From: Dysosmobacter sp.
Lineage (GTDB): Bacteria; Bacillota; Clostridia; Oscillospirales; Oscillospiraceae
Length of the DNA: 45,955 nt
Assembly: GCA_026169195.1 (NCBI GenBank)
Contig: JAPFEH010000081.1
Coordinates: forward strand, 1 to 45,955
Direction: 5' to 3'
A program made the translations under genes and the position numbers. Below, piece by piece: positions 9,094 to 17,585 of this stretch (positions are counted from its first letter, which is position 1; every line of letters starts with the position of its first letter). The notes under the pieces were generated by a model, which was not told the origin of the DNA, searched no databases, and worked only from the letters and a program-made list of their open reading frames with translations.

Positions 9094-10032
9094 TTATCCT
9101 TTTTTGCTGCCCATATCAGCCCGCAGATCCACCCGGCGTGCCAGCTCCTGTGCGGCGTTATAGCCAAATTTCCGGTGGCGGTTATTCATTGCGGCCACCT
9201 CCACGATGCTGGCCAGATTTCGTCCCGGACGCACCGGAATGGTGACAATGGGGACCTGAACATCCAAAATGTCGGTAAAATGATCCTCAATGCCCAGACG
9301 GTCATAAAATTTGGTCTGATCCCACGGCTCAAAATGGACCACCAGATCCAGCTGTGACTCCACCTTGATGGCGCGCATGCCAAACAGCTGCCGCACATCG
9401 ATCACGCCGATGCCCCGCAGCTCAATATAATGGCGGATCACTTCAGGAGCGGTTCCCACCAGCTGGTTGGAAATGCGCCGCAACTCCACCGCGTCATCCG
9501 CTACCAGCCGATGGCCCCGCATAATCAGTTCAATGGCCGCCTCGCTCTTGCCAACGCCGGAATCGCCGGTAATCATGACACCTTCGCCGTAAATGTCCAG
9601 CAAAACACCATGGCGGGTAACGCAGGGCGCCAACGCCTGATTGAGATATTCAATGGTGTGGCTGGTAAACTCCACCGTGGTCTCGCAGCTGCGCAGCAGC
9701 GTTTTCTCATGTTCAACGGCGCTTTCCAGACACTCCGGAAAACACTCCAGTCCCCGACTGAGAACCAGCGCCGGAATGTCATACAGGAACAGGTCGTCAA
9801 AGCACTTGCGGCGTCCTTCTGAGGTCAGGCCGTTCAAATAGGTGTCCTCAGCTTTGCCGATCACCTGCAGGCGGCGGGGGTCAAAATAGTCATAAAAATC
9901 ATGAAACTGCAATCCCGGACGGTTTACATCCGTGATGGTCAGCATTGCGCTTTCAAAGTCTCCTCCCCGGTTCAGGACTTCCAACCCGAATTCCTGAACA
10001 AAGGTTGTAATTTTCACTCCATTTTCGCTCAT
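9094..10032 (-). CDS. hprK: HPr kinase/phosphorylase (HprK)
   Basis: Bifunctional enzyme that phosphorylates and dephosphorylates HPr on Ser46, the master switch of Firmicute carbon catabolite repression. The protein has 312 residues. The P-loop GDSGVGKSEA is at about 155-164 and the family signature ELRGIGVIDVRQLFG near 200. The N-terminal domain carries SHTIEYL. The start at 10032 (MSENGVKI) has GAGGAG upstream; the frame extending to 10083 lacks a site. It is the first gene of the minus-strand run, with its own promoter at 10139-10167. Confidence 0.96.
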   Translation of the reverse strand: MSENGVKITTFVQEFGLEVLNRGGDFESAMLTITDVNRPGLQFHDFYDYFDPRRLQVIGKAEDTYLNGLTSEGRRKCFDDLFLYDIPALVLSRGLECFPECLESAVEHEKTLLRSCETTVEFTSHTIEYLNQALAPCVTRHGVLLDIYGEGVMITGDSGVGKSEAAIELIMRGHRLVADDAVELRRISNQLVGTAPEVIRHYIELRGIGVIDVRQLFGMRAIKVESQLDLVVHFEPWDQTKFYDRLGIEDHFTDILDVQVPIVTIPVRPGRNLASIVEVAAMNNRHRKFGYNAAQELARRVDLRADMGSKKG

Positions 10033-10138
10033 GGTGCTCTCCTCATCTTTCCGCCCGCCACCAAAGCCGGGCTTTCCTGCCAACCGTGCGAACGCCCGGC
10101 TCAGCGGTCAAATGCTCCGCAGGCGCAGTTCTTTTTTT

Positions 10139-10167
10139 ATTATATATGAATCTGCATAATTCCGCAA
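10139..10167 (-). promoter_or_regulatory. Sigma-A promoter of the hprK operon
   Basis: On the minus strand, TTGCGG (-35, 10167-10162), a 17-base spacer and a perfect TATAAT (-10, 10144-10139). It is divergent from the rpmB promoter about 75 bases away and lies about 107 bases upstream of the hprK start. Confidence 0.7.
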
Positions 10168-10242
10168 CACCTTCCCGATCTGCCCCCGGAAAAACAGAAG
10201 CCGCGCCCATAAAAAATCTTTCAATTTTTTTGAAAAATCTGC

Positions 10243-10271
10243 TTGCATTTTCAGAACAATTCTGTTATCAT
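10243..10271 (+). promoter_or_regulatory. Sigma-A promoter of rpmB
   Basis: TTGCAT (-35, 10243-10248), a 17-base spacer, then TATCAT (-10, 10266-10271). It is followed about 58 bases later by the rpmB start. Confidence 0.65.
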
Positions 10272-10329
10272 ATCAGACGTGCCTATGAAAGCAGGCGCGG
10301 AAGTACGCAACAGCAAGGAGGTGCAACGG

Positions 10330-10518
10330 ATGGCAAAGTGCGAGTTCTGCGACAAGGGCGTGACCTTCGGTATTCAGGTTTCCCACTCTCACCGGCGTTC
10401 CAATCGGACTTGGAAGCCCAATGTGAAGCGTGTGAAGGCGATCGTCAATGGTTCCCCCCGCCATGTGTATGTTTGTACCCGGTGTATGCGTTCCGGTAAG
10501 GTCACCAGAGCGGTCTGA
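10330..10518 (+). CDS. rpmB: 50S ribosomal protein L28
   Basis: 62 residues, MAKCEFCDKGVTFGIQVSHS to the end. This is the zinc-ribbon (C+) form of L28, with CEFC near the N-terminus and CTRC near the C-terminus. The start at 10330 is fixed by AAGGAGGTG seven bases upstream; the frame upstream of this ATG is not coding. It is a single-gene transcript between its own promoter and a UUCG-loop terminator. The C+ form suggests a Zn-replete paralogue; no C- copy is in this window. Confidence 0.96.
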   Translation: MAKCEFCDKGVTFGIQVSHSHRRSNRTWKPNVKRVKAIVNGSPRHVYVCTRCMRSGKVTRAV

Positions 10519-10530
10519 TTGTACAAACAA

Positions 10531-10563
10531 AAATCCCGGACTTCGGTCCGGGATTTCTTTTTT
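10531..10563 (+). terminator. Rho-independent terminator of rpmB
   Basis: An 11-bp perfect stem (AAATCCCGGAC / GTCCGGGATTT, 10531-10541 and 10546-10556) closed by a stable C(UUCG)G tetraloop and followed by a T-rich run. Confidence 0.93.
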
Positions 10564-10564
10564 C

Positions 10565-10607
10565 AAAAAAAGCCGTGCCGGAACTCTCGTGTCCGGCATG
10601 GCTTTTC
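10565..10607 (-). terminator. Terminator of the der-plsY-gpsA run
   Basis: Inverted repeat GCCGTGCCGGA / TCCGGCATGGC, with one G-U pair, flanked by A's on the left (a U-run on the minus strand) and TTTT on the right. It sits immediately after the 10609 stop, so it ends minus-strand transcripts and may also back up the rpmB terminator. Confidence 0.85.
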
Positions 10608-10608
10608 T

Positions 10609-11016
10609 TTATTTCATTTCCGATTCCTCAAGGGAGACAGCCGGAACCGCAGACACCTCCGCAGCAGCCGGCCGCTGCTCTTCCCGCTTTTCCTCCCGTT
10701 CTTTTTTTCCACGAACCATTACCGCACTGACGGCGCTCAAAACAAAGATCTCACTGAGCGCCCACGAAATGCCGAACAGGGCGAATAAACCAGAGCCGTT
10801 CCGGACATCCCCATCGGATGTAGGACGCGGTATGAACAGCAAAAAGCCCAGACAGAAACAGGTAATCAGAAGACAGATCACATGCCCCACCATCATCCGG
10901 CGTCCGGCTGTGCGGCGCCGCAGCACCAGCATGGAAAAGATCAGCTCCACCAGAACAACCAGCAGCACGCCTGCGAGAAACAGCGGCAGCACCTCCGACT
11001 CCAGAGCAACCTTCAT
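10609..11016 (-). CDS. Small membrane protein of unknown function
   Basis: 135 residues with three predicted membrane helices (about 8-30, 42-62 and 78-98). A highly charged cytoplasmic-type tail follows (RGKKEREEKREEQR, then an Ala/Val/Glu-rich end). I do not recognise a family. GGAGGGGGAGAC precedes ATG 11016. It lies 18 bases downstream of gpsA and is the last gene before a terminator, so it is probably co-transcribed with der, plsY and gpsA. That placement suggests, but does not prove, an envelope role. Confidence 0.7.
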   Translation of the reverse strand: MKVALESEVLPLFLAGVLLVVLVELIFSMLVLRRRTAGRRMMVGHVICLLITCFCLGFLLFIPRPTSDGDVRNGSGLFALFGISWALSEIFVLSAVSAVMVRGKKEREEKREEQRPAAAEVSAVPAVSLEESEMK

Positions 11017-11034
11017 ATCCGTCTCCCCCTCCGG

Positions 11035-12039
11035 TCACAGCCAAGTGCGCTCCAGCAGCTCGTCCTTCTTCGCCCGGGTCATCAGCTCCGACACCACATC
11101 CCGCGCATGCTTGCCCTGATACAACACCTCATAGGCACACTGACAGATGGGCATTTCGACATCTTCCCGCTGCGCCAGCTGGTGGATGCTCTCCGCGGCA
11201 TAGTAGCCTTCCACCACTGCGCCGACCTCCTGCATTGCTTCCTGCACGCTCTTTCCCTGTCCGATCAGCATACCGGCCCGATTGTTGCGGGAGTGCAGAG
11301 AGGTGCAGGTGACGATCAGATCGCCCATACCCGCAAGGCCGCCGAAGGTGCGGCGGGTGCCGCCCAGCTGCTCTCCCAGACGGGTCAGCTCCGCCATGGC
11401 GCGGGTCATCAAAAGCGCCTTCGTATTGTCCTGATACCCCAGTCCCGCAATCACGCCGCAGCTGAGGGCCACCACATTTTTCAGCGCTGCCGCCAGCTCC
11501 ACCCCGATGATGTCATAGCTGGTGTAGACACGGAAATAGTCGTTCATAAAGGCGTCCTGCACAAAGCGGGCCGCCGCCCGATCCGGACAGGCAGACACGC
11601 AGCCAGTGGGCATCCGGATGCCCACCTCCTCTGCATGAGAAGGTCCAGAAAGTGCAACCACTTTACAGATATTGCCTGTCGCTTCCTGCAAGACCTGACT
11701 CATGCGAAGGTTGGTATCCCGCTCGATCCCCTTGGACACCGTGACCAGCACGGTCTCCGGACGCAGGTAGGGTGCAATGTTTTCTCCGGTCTTCCGCACC
11801 GCAAAGGAGGGCGGCGCAGACACCACCATGTCCGCATCCTTCAGGCAGTCCAGATCAGAGGTGATCCGCAGGCTTTCCGGAAGTTCCACACTGCTCAGCA
11901 GCGGATTCCGCCGGCTCTCCGCCATCTCCGCCGCCTTTGCGGGGTTATGGGACCACAGCCACGTCTCATGCCCGTTATCGCAGAGAACCAGACTCAAGGC
12001 CGTGCCCCAGCCGCCGCTACCCACAACAACTGCTTTCAT
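11035..12039 (-). CDS. gpsA: Glycerol-3-phosphate dehydrogenase [NAD(P)+]
   Basis: Reduces dihydroxyacetone phosphate to sn-glycerol-3-phosphate for phospholipid synthesis. The protein has 334 residues. The N-terminal Rossmann motif is GSGGWGTALSLVL (residues 7-19). The catalytic-lysine region is GVELAAALKNVVALSCG, and GLAGMGDLIVTCTS is the conserved C-terminal domain motif. AAGGAG lies before ATG 12039. It directly follows plsY, whose substrate it makes, a classic Firmicute pairing. Confidence 0.96.
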   Translation of the reverse strand: MKAVVVGSGGWGTALSLVLCDNGHETWLWSHNPAKAAEMAESRRNPLLSSVELPESLRITSDLDCLKDADMVVSAPPSFAVRKTGENIAPYLRPETVLVTVSKGIERDTNLRMSQVLQEATGNICKVVALSGPSHAEEVGIRMPTGCVSACPDRAAARFVQDAFMNDYFRVYTSYDIIGVELAAALKNVVALSCGVIAGLGYQDNTKALLMTRAMAELTRLGEQLGGTRRTFGGLAGMGDLIVTCTSLHSRNNRAGMLIGQGKSVQEAMQEVGAVVEGYYAAESIHQLAQREDVEMPICQCAYEVLYQGKHARDVVSELMTRAKKDELLERTWL

Positions 12040-12055
12040 GGGAACCCACTCCTTT

Positions 12056-12724
12056 TCAATGTTTGCGCCGGAGACTGAATTTGTTCTCCGTGCCGCTCAA
12101 AAGCCGTTTGATATTGGTCCGGTGCTGCCATACCACCAATCCGCCCAGCAAAAAGGCAAGGACTACGATCACAGGATCAGGATAGCAGTACCATGAAATA
12201 AAGGGAAAGCTCGCCCCTGCCCAGAGAGAGCCAAGGGAGACATACTTCGTCAGGACCGTCAGAAGCAGGAAGCCTCCCCAGACCACCAGCGCAATGCGCC
12301 AGTCGATCATGATGGCGACCGTGCCGCCGGACAGGATGCCCTTGCCGCCCTTGAAATGGAACATGCAGGGGAACATATGCCCCAGCAGACAGAAAAGACC
12401 TGCCCAGTATTTGGCAAAGACCAGCACTGCCGCCTCATCCAGAAGCATTCCACGGAACAGCGCCACACCTGCCAAAATGGCAATAACAGCCTTCAGAACA
12501 TCACACAAAATGACAACCAGTGTCAGCATCCCGCCAAACGTCCGGTGGAAATTGGTAAGACCCGCATTGCCGCTGCCATGACTCCGTACATCATCCCGCA
12601 GAATATATTTGGAAACAATGACAGCACCGTTGAAGCAGCCGCAGAAATAGGCGATTGCCGCCGCAAGCAGAGCCGGAATGCAGAAGTCCAGCCCCTGCTC
12701 CGTCAAAAAATGCCAAAGGCTCAT
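12056..12724 (-). CDS. plsY: Glycerol-3-phosphate acyltransferase PlsY
   Basis: Integral membrane enzyme that moves an acyl group from acyl-phosphate to glycerol-3-phosphate. The protein has 222 residues with five or more hydrophobic segments. The loop motifs of the family are present in slightly divergent form: GSGNAGLTNFHRTFG (usually SGNPGATN) and FKGGKGILSGG. The C-terminal cytoplasmic end carries NIKRLLSGTENKFSLRRKH. The ribosome site AAGGAGGAG lies inside the end of der, so translation is probably coupled. Confidence 0.93.
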   Translation of the reverse strand: MSLWHFLTEQGLDFCIPALLAAAIAYFCGCFNGAVIVSKYILRDDVRSHGSGNAGLTNFHRTFGGMLTLVVILCDVLKAVIAILAGVALFRGMLLDEAAVLVFAKYWAGLFCLLGHMFPCMFHFKGGKGILSGGTVAIMIDWRIALVVWGGFLLLTVLTKYVSLGSLWAGASFPFISWYCYPDPVIVVLAFLLGGLVVWQHRTNIKRLLSGTENKFSLRRKH

Positions 12725-12727
12725 TCC

Positions 12728-14053
12728 TTACTCCTCCTTATCGCCTCTTTGACGGATGGACAGCACAATGGGCGTGCCCTCCAGCCCAAAGGTGTTCCGA
12801 ATGCAGTTTTCCAGATACCGCTGATAGGAGAAGTGGAACAGCCGTGCGTCATTGCAGAATACCACAAAATGAGGCGGCCGGATCCCCACCTGTGTCATAT
12901 AGTAGATTTTCAGTCTCCGGCCTTTGTCGGTGGGCGGCTGCACCCGGGTCTGGGCATCTGCCAAAACGGTATTGAGCATTCCGGTGGTGATCCGCATGGA
13001 CGCCTGATTGGAGACCTGATCGATCAGCGCAAAGAGCTTATCCACCCGCTGACCGGTCTTGGCAGAAATAAAGAGGATGGGCGCGTAGGGCATATAGGCC
13101 AGACTCTGGCGGACTTCTTCCCGCATCCGGTCCATGGTCTTGCCGTCCTTTTCAACCAGATCCCATTTGTTCACCACAATGATACTGGCCTTCCCCGCTT
13201 CGTGAGCAAGACCCGCCACCTTGGTATCCTGCTCGGTCACGCCCTCGGTCGCGTCAATCATAATCAGGCACACATCACTGCGCTCAATCGCCATGGTCGC
13301 CCGCAGGACACTGTATTTTTCAATGTCCTCCTCCACCTTGGACTTTTTGCGGATACCGGCCGTGTCGATAAAAACAAAGCTGCCTTGGTCGTTGGTAAAC
13401 CGGGAGTCGATAGCGTCCCGGGTGGTCCCTGCCACGTTGGAAACGATCACCCGTTCTTCCCCTAAGATCTTATTGACCAGCGAAGATTTTCCGGCGTTCG
13501 GCTTTCCGATGACGGCCACCTTGATGGCGTCATCCTCCTCTTCCTCCTCGTCCTCAGGAGGGAAATACCGGACGCAGGCATCCAGCAAGTCGCCGGTACC
13601 ATGACCATGGACGGCAGAAACCGCAATGGGATCTCCCAGCCCCAGATTATAGAATTCATAAAAATCCGGATCCACCGTACCGGTAGAGTCCATTTTATTG
13701 ACCGCCAGAACAATGGGCTTCCCGCTGCGCAGCAGCATATTCGCGACCTCGTGGTCAGAAGCGGTAAGACCGGTTTTAATATCCGTCAGGAAAATAATGA
13801 CATTGGCATTGTCAATGGCAATTTGCGCCTGATCCCGCATAAACTCCAAAATCATGTTATCTGTACGGGGCTCAATACCACCGGTATCGATCAGGGTAAA
13901 TTTCCGCCCGTTCCAGTCGGTCTCTCCGTAAATACGGTCCCGGGTAACGCCGGGCGTATCCTCCACAATGGAAAGACGTCTGCCGATCAGCTTGTTGAAC
14001 AGCATGGACTTGCCCACATTGGGACGGCCCACAATGGCAACGATGGGTTTCAT
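12728..14053 (-). CDS. der: Ribosome biogenesis GTPase Der (EngA)
   Basis: 441 residues with two tandem GTPase domains and a KH-like C-terminus. Domain 1 has GRPNVGKS, DTPGVTRD, DTGGI and NKMD. Domain 2 has GKPNAGKS, AGTTRD, DTAGI and NKWD. An acidic linker (EDEEEEEDD) separates them. Der acts in 50S subunit maturation. AAGGAAGTG lies before ATG 14053, and a clear promoter is at 14156-14184. It is first in the der-plsY-gpsA run. Confidence 0.97.
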   Translation of the reverse strand: MKPIVAIVGRPNVGKSMLFNKLIGRRLSIVEDTPGVTRDRIYGETDWNGRKFTLIDTGGIEPRTDNMILEFMRDQAQIAIDNANVIIFLTDIKTGLTASDHEVANMLLRSGKPIVLAVNKMDSTGTVDPDFYEFYNLGLGDPIAVSAVHGHGTGDLLDACVRYFPPEDEEEEEDDAIKVAVIGKPNAGKSSLVNKILGEERVIVSNVAGTTRDAIDSRFTNDQGSFVFIDTAGIRKKSKVEEDIEKYSVLRATMAIERSDVCLIMIDATEGVTEQDTKVAGLAHEAGKASIIVVNKWDLVEKDGKTMDRMREEVRQSLAYMPYAPILFISAKTGQRVDKLFALIDQVSNQASMRITTGMLNTVLADAQTRVQPPTDKGRRLKIYYMTQVGIRPPHFVVFCNDARLFHFSYQRYLENCIRNTFGLEGTPIVLSIRQRGDKEE

Positions 14054-14155
14054 CGGCGCTCACTTCCTTTCTGATGTTTCATTGGATCCGGCAGAAGCGC
14101 GGTGACACAGCGTCTCCCGCGTTTTTCTGCACTTCTCTTTGAATGTTCCGCCTGT

Positions 14156-14184
14156 ATTATACCCGTTCCAAACGGGATGCGCAA
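14156..14184 (-). promoter_or_regulatory. Sigma-A promoter of the der operon
   Basis: Minus strand: TTGCGC (-35, 14184-14179), 17-base spacer, TATAAT (-10, 14161-14156). It is about 100 bases upstream of the der start, in the gap after the nucleotidyltransferase gene. Confidence 0.72.
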
Positions 14185-14199
14185 GCAAAAAGCGCACGA

Positions 14200-14859
14200 T
14201 CAGCTCCCCCGGCGGATCAGGGCTCCGGTCCAAGACAGCAAGGCACCGGACGCCGAATCAAAGGGAACCGCTTCTCCGCGCCGCAGCGCCTCACCGGTTT
14301 GCAAAATCGAGAGATCCTCTCCCTCCAGCGCCTCCGCCAGCTCCCTGCCGGCAGAACAATAGACGCCCTTTTCTGCGTAACATTTGGCCCGCAGGGTAAA
14401 TCCCGCGCTCTTATAGAGTTCCCGCAGCACTTCCGGATCCCGCCCGTGCAGGAAATTATGGGCGCAGGCATGATACAGCGCGCAGGCACCGGTATGAACC
14501 GCTTCCGCCGCTCCGCTCCTGCCGGCTGCGAACCGCAAAAACTCCAGATCTCCGATCAGCGGTCTGGTATCATGGTAAAACTGGAACAGCTCCCCCTGTG
14601 TCCACTGTGCCAGTTCCTCCCGGCCGGAAACAAATCCGCAGAGGAGCTCCCGCTCCGGAAGGTCCGCCACCGCCATGCGGTAATGCTCCAGATCCTCCGG
14701 AGTCAAACGGTCCAAGATCAGGACCATGTCCACATCGCTGTTCGGTCCGGCCTCTCCTCTGGCCCGGCTTCCCTGAATCCCCAGACAGCAGATTCTGCCG
14801 CCGAAGGCGCGTTCCACAGCCTTCCGGTATGTCTGAATCCAGACAGCAAACTCTTCCAT
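14200..14859 (-). CDS. Nucleotidyltransferase-domain protein with helical C-terminal region
   Basis: 219 residues. The N-terminal third has the Pol-beta-type nucleotidyltransferase signature GSRARGEAGPNSDVDMVLIL (about 29-48), with both Asp ligands of the DxD pair. The remaining part looks all-helical with many His and Arg residues (HTGACALYHACAHNFLHGRD), as in substrate-binding or HEPN-like domains fused to such enzymes. The acceptor is unknown; candidates include small molecules (aminoglycoside-type) or a protein or RNA target. GAGAGGAGG lies before ATG 14859. It follows the rpmF terminator by only 24 bases, so it depends on read-through or a weak promoter of its own. I do not assign a precise function. 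Confidence 0.78.
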   Translation of the reverse strand: MEEFAVWIQTYRKAVERAFGGRICCLGIQGSRARGEAGPNSDVDMVLILDRLTPEDLEHYRMAVADLPERELLCGFVSGREELAQWTQGELFQFYHDTRPLIGDLEFLRFAAGRSGAAEAVHTGACALYHACAHNFLHGRDPEVLRELYKSAGFTLRAKCYAEKGVYCSAGRELAEALEGEDLSILQTGEALRRGEAVPFDSASGALLSWTGALIRRGS

Positions 14860-14882
14860 CTCCGCCTCCTCTCATTCACGCA

Positions 14883-14914
14883 AAAAGGAAGGAGGGAAGA
14901 ATCTCTTCCCTCCT
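14883..14914 (-). terminator. Terminator downstream of rpmF
   Basis: An 11-bp perfect stem AGGAGGGAAGA / TCTTCCCTCCT with a 3-base loop (14890-14914), followed on the minus strand by TCCTTTTTGCG. Confidence 0.82.
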
Positions 14915-14933
14915 AAAGCATGCATGCAAATCC

Positions 14934-15128
14934 TTATTTCGCGACCACGGACTTGACAACCTTGACCTCGCGGCCATTGTAGTAACCGCACTCCTGGCAC
15001 ATTCTGTGAGGCAGGTGCAGCGCACCGCATTTCGGGCATGCGACGAGACCGGGAACCGCCAGCTTCCAGTGAGAGCTGCGGCGCTTGTCGCGTCTTGCTT
15101 TGGATACTTTTCCCTTAGGTACTGCCAT
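14934..15128 (-). CDS. rpmF: 50S ribosomal protein L32
   Basis: 64 residues starting [20 protein letters not shown]. The zinc ribbon CPKC...CQEC marks the C+ form. The start at 15128 is set by AAGGAGGTG upstream; the frame reaching 15152 is not the real N-terminus. It lies downstream of a DUF177 gene, the near-universal DUF177-rpmF pair, and ends at a terminator. Confidence 0.97.
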   Translation of the reverse strand: MAVPKGKVSKARRDKRRSSHWKLAVPGLVACPKCGALHLPHRMCQECGYYNGREVKVVKSVVAK

Positions 15129-15186
15129 TGTGACACCTCCTTGATCTTTCAAAGGCCCGGGAGTGTGGCCCGTCCTTATTGTTCTT

Positions 15187-15684
15187 TTATTTGTTCTCCA
15201 AAAGTTTTGCCAGAGCTGCGAGCCGGGGGTCGACTTCCTTCTTACAGGAACACGGTCCCAAATTCAGGTCGGCACCGCACCGGGAGCACAAGCCCTTGCA
15301 ATCTTCCGAACACAATGTTTTTGTGTCCATCCCTAAGATGAACGCCGTGCGGGCCAGATCACCCGCATCTACTTTTCCCTCTTCCAGCAGGACGATCTCA
15401 TCATTGTCCTCATTCTGGAGCTCCTCCGCCAGCATACAGCGGAACGGAACGGTCTTTTCCTGCGGGAACGCCTTGCCGCAACGGTCGCAGACTGCATCCA
15501 GCGTCGTTCCGGCAGTCATCTCAAGCCAGAGCACATCGGCGTTGTTGGTGATGCTTCCCTCCACCGCAACTGGGCGGCTGATGGGGCAGCGGCCGGCAAA
15601 CTCCACATCAGAAAGATCCAGCTCAAACCGGAATTCCAGTGTTTTACCGGGCGTTCGCAGGATTGGTCTTACATCAATCAGCAT
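15187..15684 (-). CDS. DUF177 (YceD) family protein
   Basis: 165 residues from [18 protein letters not shown]. It is a DUF177/YceD protein; in bacteria and plastids it is tied to 23S rRNA accumulation and is almost always encoded before rpmF, as here. Four Cys lie in two clusters typical of the Firmicute form (CDRCGKAF and [16 protein letters not shown]), suggesting metal binding. The start at 15684 follows GAGGT; the much longer frame to 15978 overlaps the promoter and the next gene and is spurious. Its own strong promoter lies just upstream. Confidence 0.93.
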   Translation of the reverse strand: MLIDVRPILRTPGKTLEFRFELDLSDVEFAGRCPISRPVAVEGSITNNADVLWLEMTAGTTLDAVCDRCGKAFPQEKTVPFRCMLAEELQNEDNDEIVLLEEGKVDAGDLARTAFILGMDTKTLCSEDCKGLCSRCGADLNLGPCSCKKEVDPRLAALAKLLENK

Positions 15685-15711
15685 AACATACCTCGCAATG
15701 ACACGGTTAGT

Positions 15712-15740
15712 ATTATAATAGCTGGTGCTCCCGTTGTCAA
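15712..15740 (-). promoter_or_regulatory. Strong sigma-A promoter of the DUF177-rpmF operon
   Basis: Minus strand: consensus TTGACA (15740-15735), 17-base spacer, consensus TATAAT (15717-15712). It is the best promoter in the window, about 28 bases upstream of the start codon, in keeping with ribosomal protein expression. Confidence 0.88.
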
Positions 15741-15769
15741 ATAGTTTTTTCAAAATTCCGCCACTTTTT

Positions 15770-16240
15770 TTACCGGTCCCGTTTCCGGTCCAAATGCTTC
15801 CCCGCCAGATCGATGCCCATGATGGCATTCCGGAAGCCGTCCTGCAGGACCTCTGCCGTCGTGATCTGATATCCGTCCTTCGGCCACCGCTCAATCCACG
15901 CCTGCCGGAGCATCCCCGCAAACCGGCTGCACATGGGATCCGGCTGACGGAGCAGCATGGGGGAAAGGAAACTGACAATGACCTGTTTTTCCTCTACGCG
16001 GGCAGCTCCCCGCTCCCAGAAAAAACGGCGTTTTCCGGCAGCTTCCAGACGGTTCAGGATCTCCTCGGCCAGTGCCTGCAAGGCAGCCGGATCCTCCCCT
16101 CTCTCCGCCACCGCCCGAACATACGCTGGGCCGAATCGGGCCTCATACTCCCGCAGAGCCTTGGCGTATTCATTGCGCCGAAACCGCGGCAGCCAGTCTC
16201 CGGCTTCCCGGATCGCGGCGCACAGATCTTCAATCCCCAT
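15770..16240 (-). CDS. Conserved-looking cytoplasmic protein of unknown function
   Basis: 156 residues from MGIEDLCAAIREAGDW, soluble and mostly helical, with no signal peptide. I recognise no family motif. A hydrophobic stretch KQVIVSFLSPMLLRQ is followed by a tail rich in Arg, Lys and Asp. The start at 16240 is preferred because GGAGAGGGAGAGG precedes it; an in-frame ATG at 16267 lies deeper in the upstream gene. It overlaps the end of the 16230-16502 gene by 11 bases, suggesting coupling. It is called real on codon bias, ribosome site and tight overlap. Confidence 0.65.
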   Translation of the reverse strand: MGIEDLCAAIREAGDWLPRFRRNEYAKALREYEARFGPAYVRAVAERGEDPAALQALAEEILNRLEAAGKRRFFWERGAARVEEKQVIVSFLSPMLLRQPDPMCSRFAGMLRQAWIERWPKDGYQITTAEVLQDGFRNAIMGIDLAGKHLDRKRDR

Positions 16241-16502
16241 GGTCCTCTCCCTCTCCGGACTCCTCATCAGACCATGTGCTGGGGTCGTTAATGTGGTCCA
16301 TGCCGAACTTGTAGGCCCGCCACTCCCGCCACATCAATCCGGCGCCGATGACCGTAAAAACCACGCCGCCGCCAATGCCCAGCGCCGGAGAATCGGAAGT
16401 TCCTCGAAACACATTGATAAACAGCTGCGCCGCCAGATACAGCAGATAACCGCCTGCCAGCACCCAAACAAAATTGACCTTGCCGGTCTGCTTCCTTTTC
16501 AT
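16230..16502 (-). CDS. Small two-helix membrane protein, unknown function
   Basis: 90 residues. A positively charged start (MKRKQTGK) is followed by two membrane helices (about 10-30 and 40-58), then a charged, acidic tail ending EESGEGEDHGD. The inside-positive rule suggests both ends are cytoplasmic. GGGGAG precedes ATG 16502. It overlaps the next gene and may form a two-gene unit with it. No family is recognised. Confidence 0.65.
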   Translation of the reverse strand: MKRKQTGKVNFVWVLAGGYLLYLAAQLFINVFRGTSDSPALGIGGGVVFTVIGAGLMWREWRAYKFGMDHINDPSTWSDEESGEGEDHGD

Positions 16503-16544
16503 GAAAAAGTCTCCCCTGCTTCCTTCAAAATCTGATGCCCTGCC

Positions 16545-16573
16545 TTTACAAGCGTCCCGAAAACAGGTATGAT
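16545..16573 (+). promoter_or_regulatory. Promoter of the RluA-type gene
   Basis: TTTACA (16545-16550), 17-base spacer, TATGAT (16568-16573), 36 bases upstream of the ATG at 16609. Confidence 0.65.
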
Positions 16574-16608
16574 ACTGTCAATCCGAAACATGCCACAGGA
16601 GGGCCGTT

Positions 16609-17580
16609 ATGCGAGAATTCACCATTGGAAAAAATGATGCCGGACAGCGGCTGGATCGCTTCGTATCCAAGAATCTGCCGCTGCTCCCCCCCGCCCTGCT
16701 GCAAAAGTACATCCGCCTCAAACGCATTAAGGTCAACGGAAAAGGCTCCAAGCGGGACGCCCGCCTCCAGACCGGGGATATTTTACAATTATATATCAAC
16801 GATGAGTTCTTTGACAAGCCCAATGAAGAAAATCTGTTTCTCACCCTGTTCAAACCACAGCTGACCATCGTTTACGAAGACGAAAATCTTCTGTTGGCGG
16901 ACAAACGGCCGGGGCTTGTGGTTCATGCGGACGAGACAGAGAAGGTCAACACCCTCATCAACCACATTCAGGCTTATCTCTATCAGAAAAAAGAGTGGAA
17001 TCCCAAGTGGGAAAACGCCTTTGCTCCGGCCCTGTGCAACCGCATCGACCGCAATACCGGCGGCATCGTCATTGCCGCGAAAAACGCAGAGACCCTGCGG
17101 ATCATCAACGAGAAGATTCGGGATCACGAGCTGGAAAAAAGCTATCTTTGTGTTACGGTCGGCCGTCCCAAAAAGCCGGAAGGCCGGATTGAGGGATTTT
17201 TATGGAAGGACGAGGTAAAAAAGCAAGTCTACTTCCATCATAAGCCCGTCGCCGGCGCCAAGACTGCCGTGACCCTCTACAAAACGCTGGAGACACGGGG
17301 CGAATTGTCTCTGGTGGAGTGCCGTCTTCTGACCGGCCGCACCCACCAGATCCGCGTTTCCATGGCAGAGCTGGGCTGTCCGCTGCTGGGAGACGGCAAG
17401 TATGGACGCGGCGATGTGAACCGGCGGTATCATGAGACCCGTCAGGCCCTTTATTCCTATCAGCTCCACTTCGATTTTCCCACGGATGCCGGTATGCTGA
17501 ACTACCTGCGGGGCAAGACTTTCACCGTGGAAAACGTACCGTTTCGGGAGAAATATTTTTCCCACGATAAAAACGGGTAA
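16609..17580 (+). CDS. RluA-family pseudouridine synthase
   Basis: 323 residues. An N-terminal S4 RNA-binding domain (AGQRLDRFVSKNLPLLP, then YIRLKRIKVNGK) is followed by the RluA catalytic domain. The catalytic aspartate is in CNRIDRNTGGIVIAAK (a variant of HRLDxxTSG), and the late motif LLTGRTHQIRVSMAELGCPL is intact. It isomerises uridine in rRNA or tRNA. The exact site cannot be told from sequence; RluC/RluD-type 23S targets are most likely. GGAGGGCC precedes ATG 16609. It is probably monocistronic, since potA has its own promoter immediately after the stop. Confidence 0.92.
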   Translation: MREFTIGKNDAGQRLDRFVSKNLPLLPPALLQKYIRLKRIKVNGKGSKRDARLQTGDILQLYINDEFFDKPNEENLFLTLFKPQLTIVYEDENLLLADKRPGLVVHADETEKVNTLINHIQAYLYQKKEWNPKWENAFAPALCNRIDRNTGGIVIAAKNAETLRIINEKIRDHELEKSYLCVTVGRPKKPEGRIEGFLWKDEVKKQVYFHHKPVAGAKTAVTLYKTLETRGELSLVECRLLTGRTHQIRVSMAELGCPLLGDGKYGRGDVNRRYHETRQALYSYQLHFDFPTDAGMLNYLRGKTFTVENVPFREKYFSHDKNG

Positions 17581-17585
17581 TTCCC

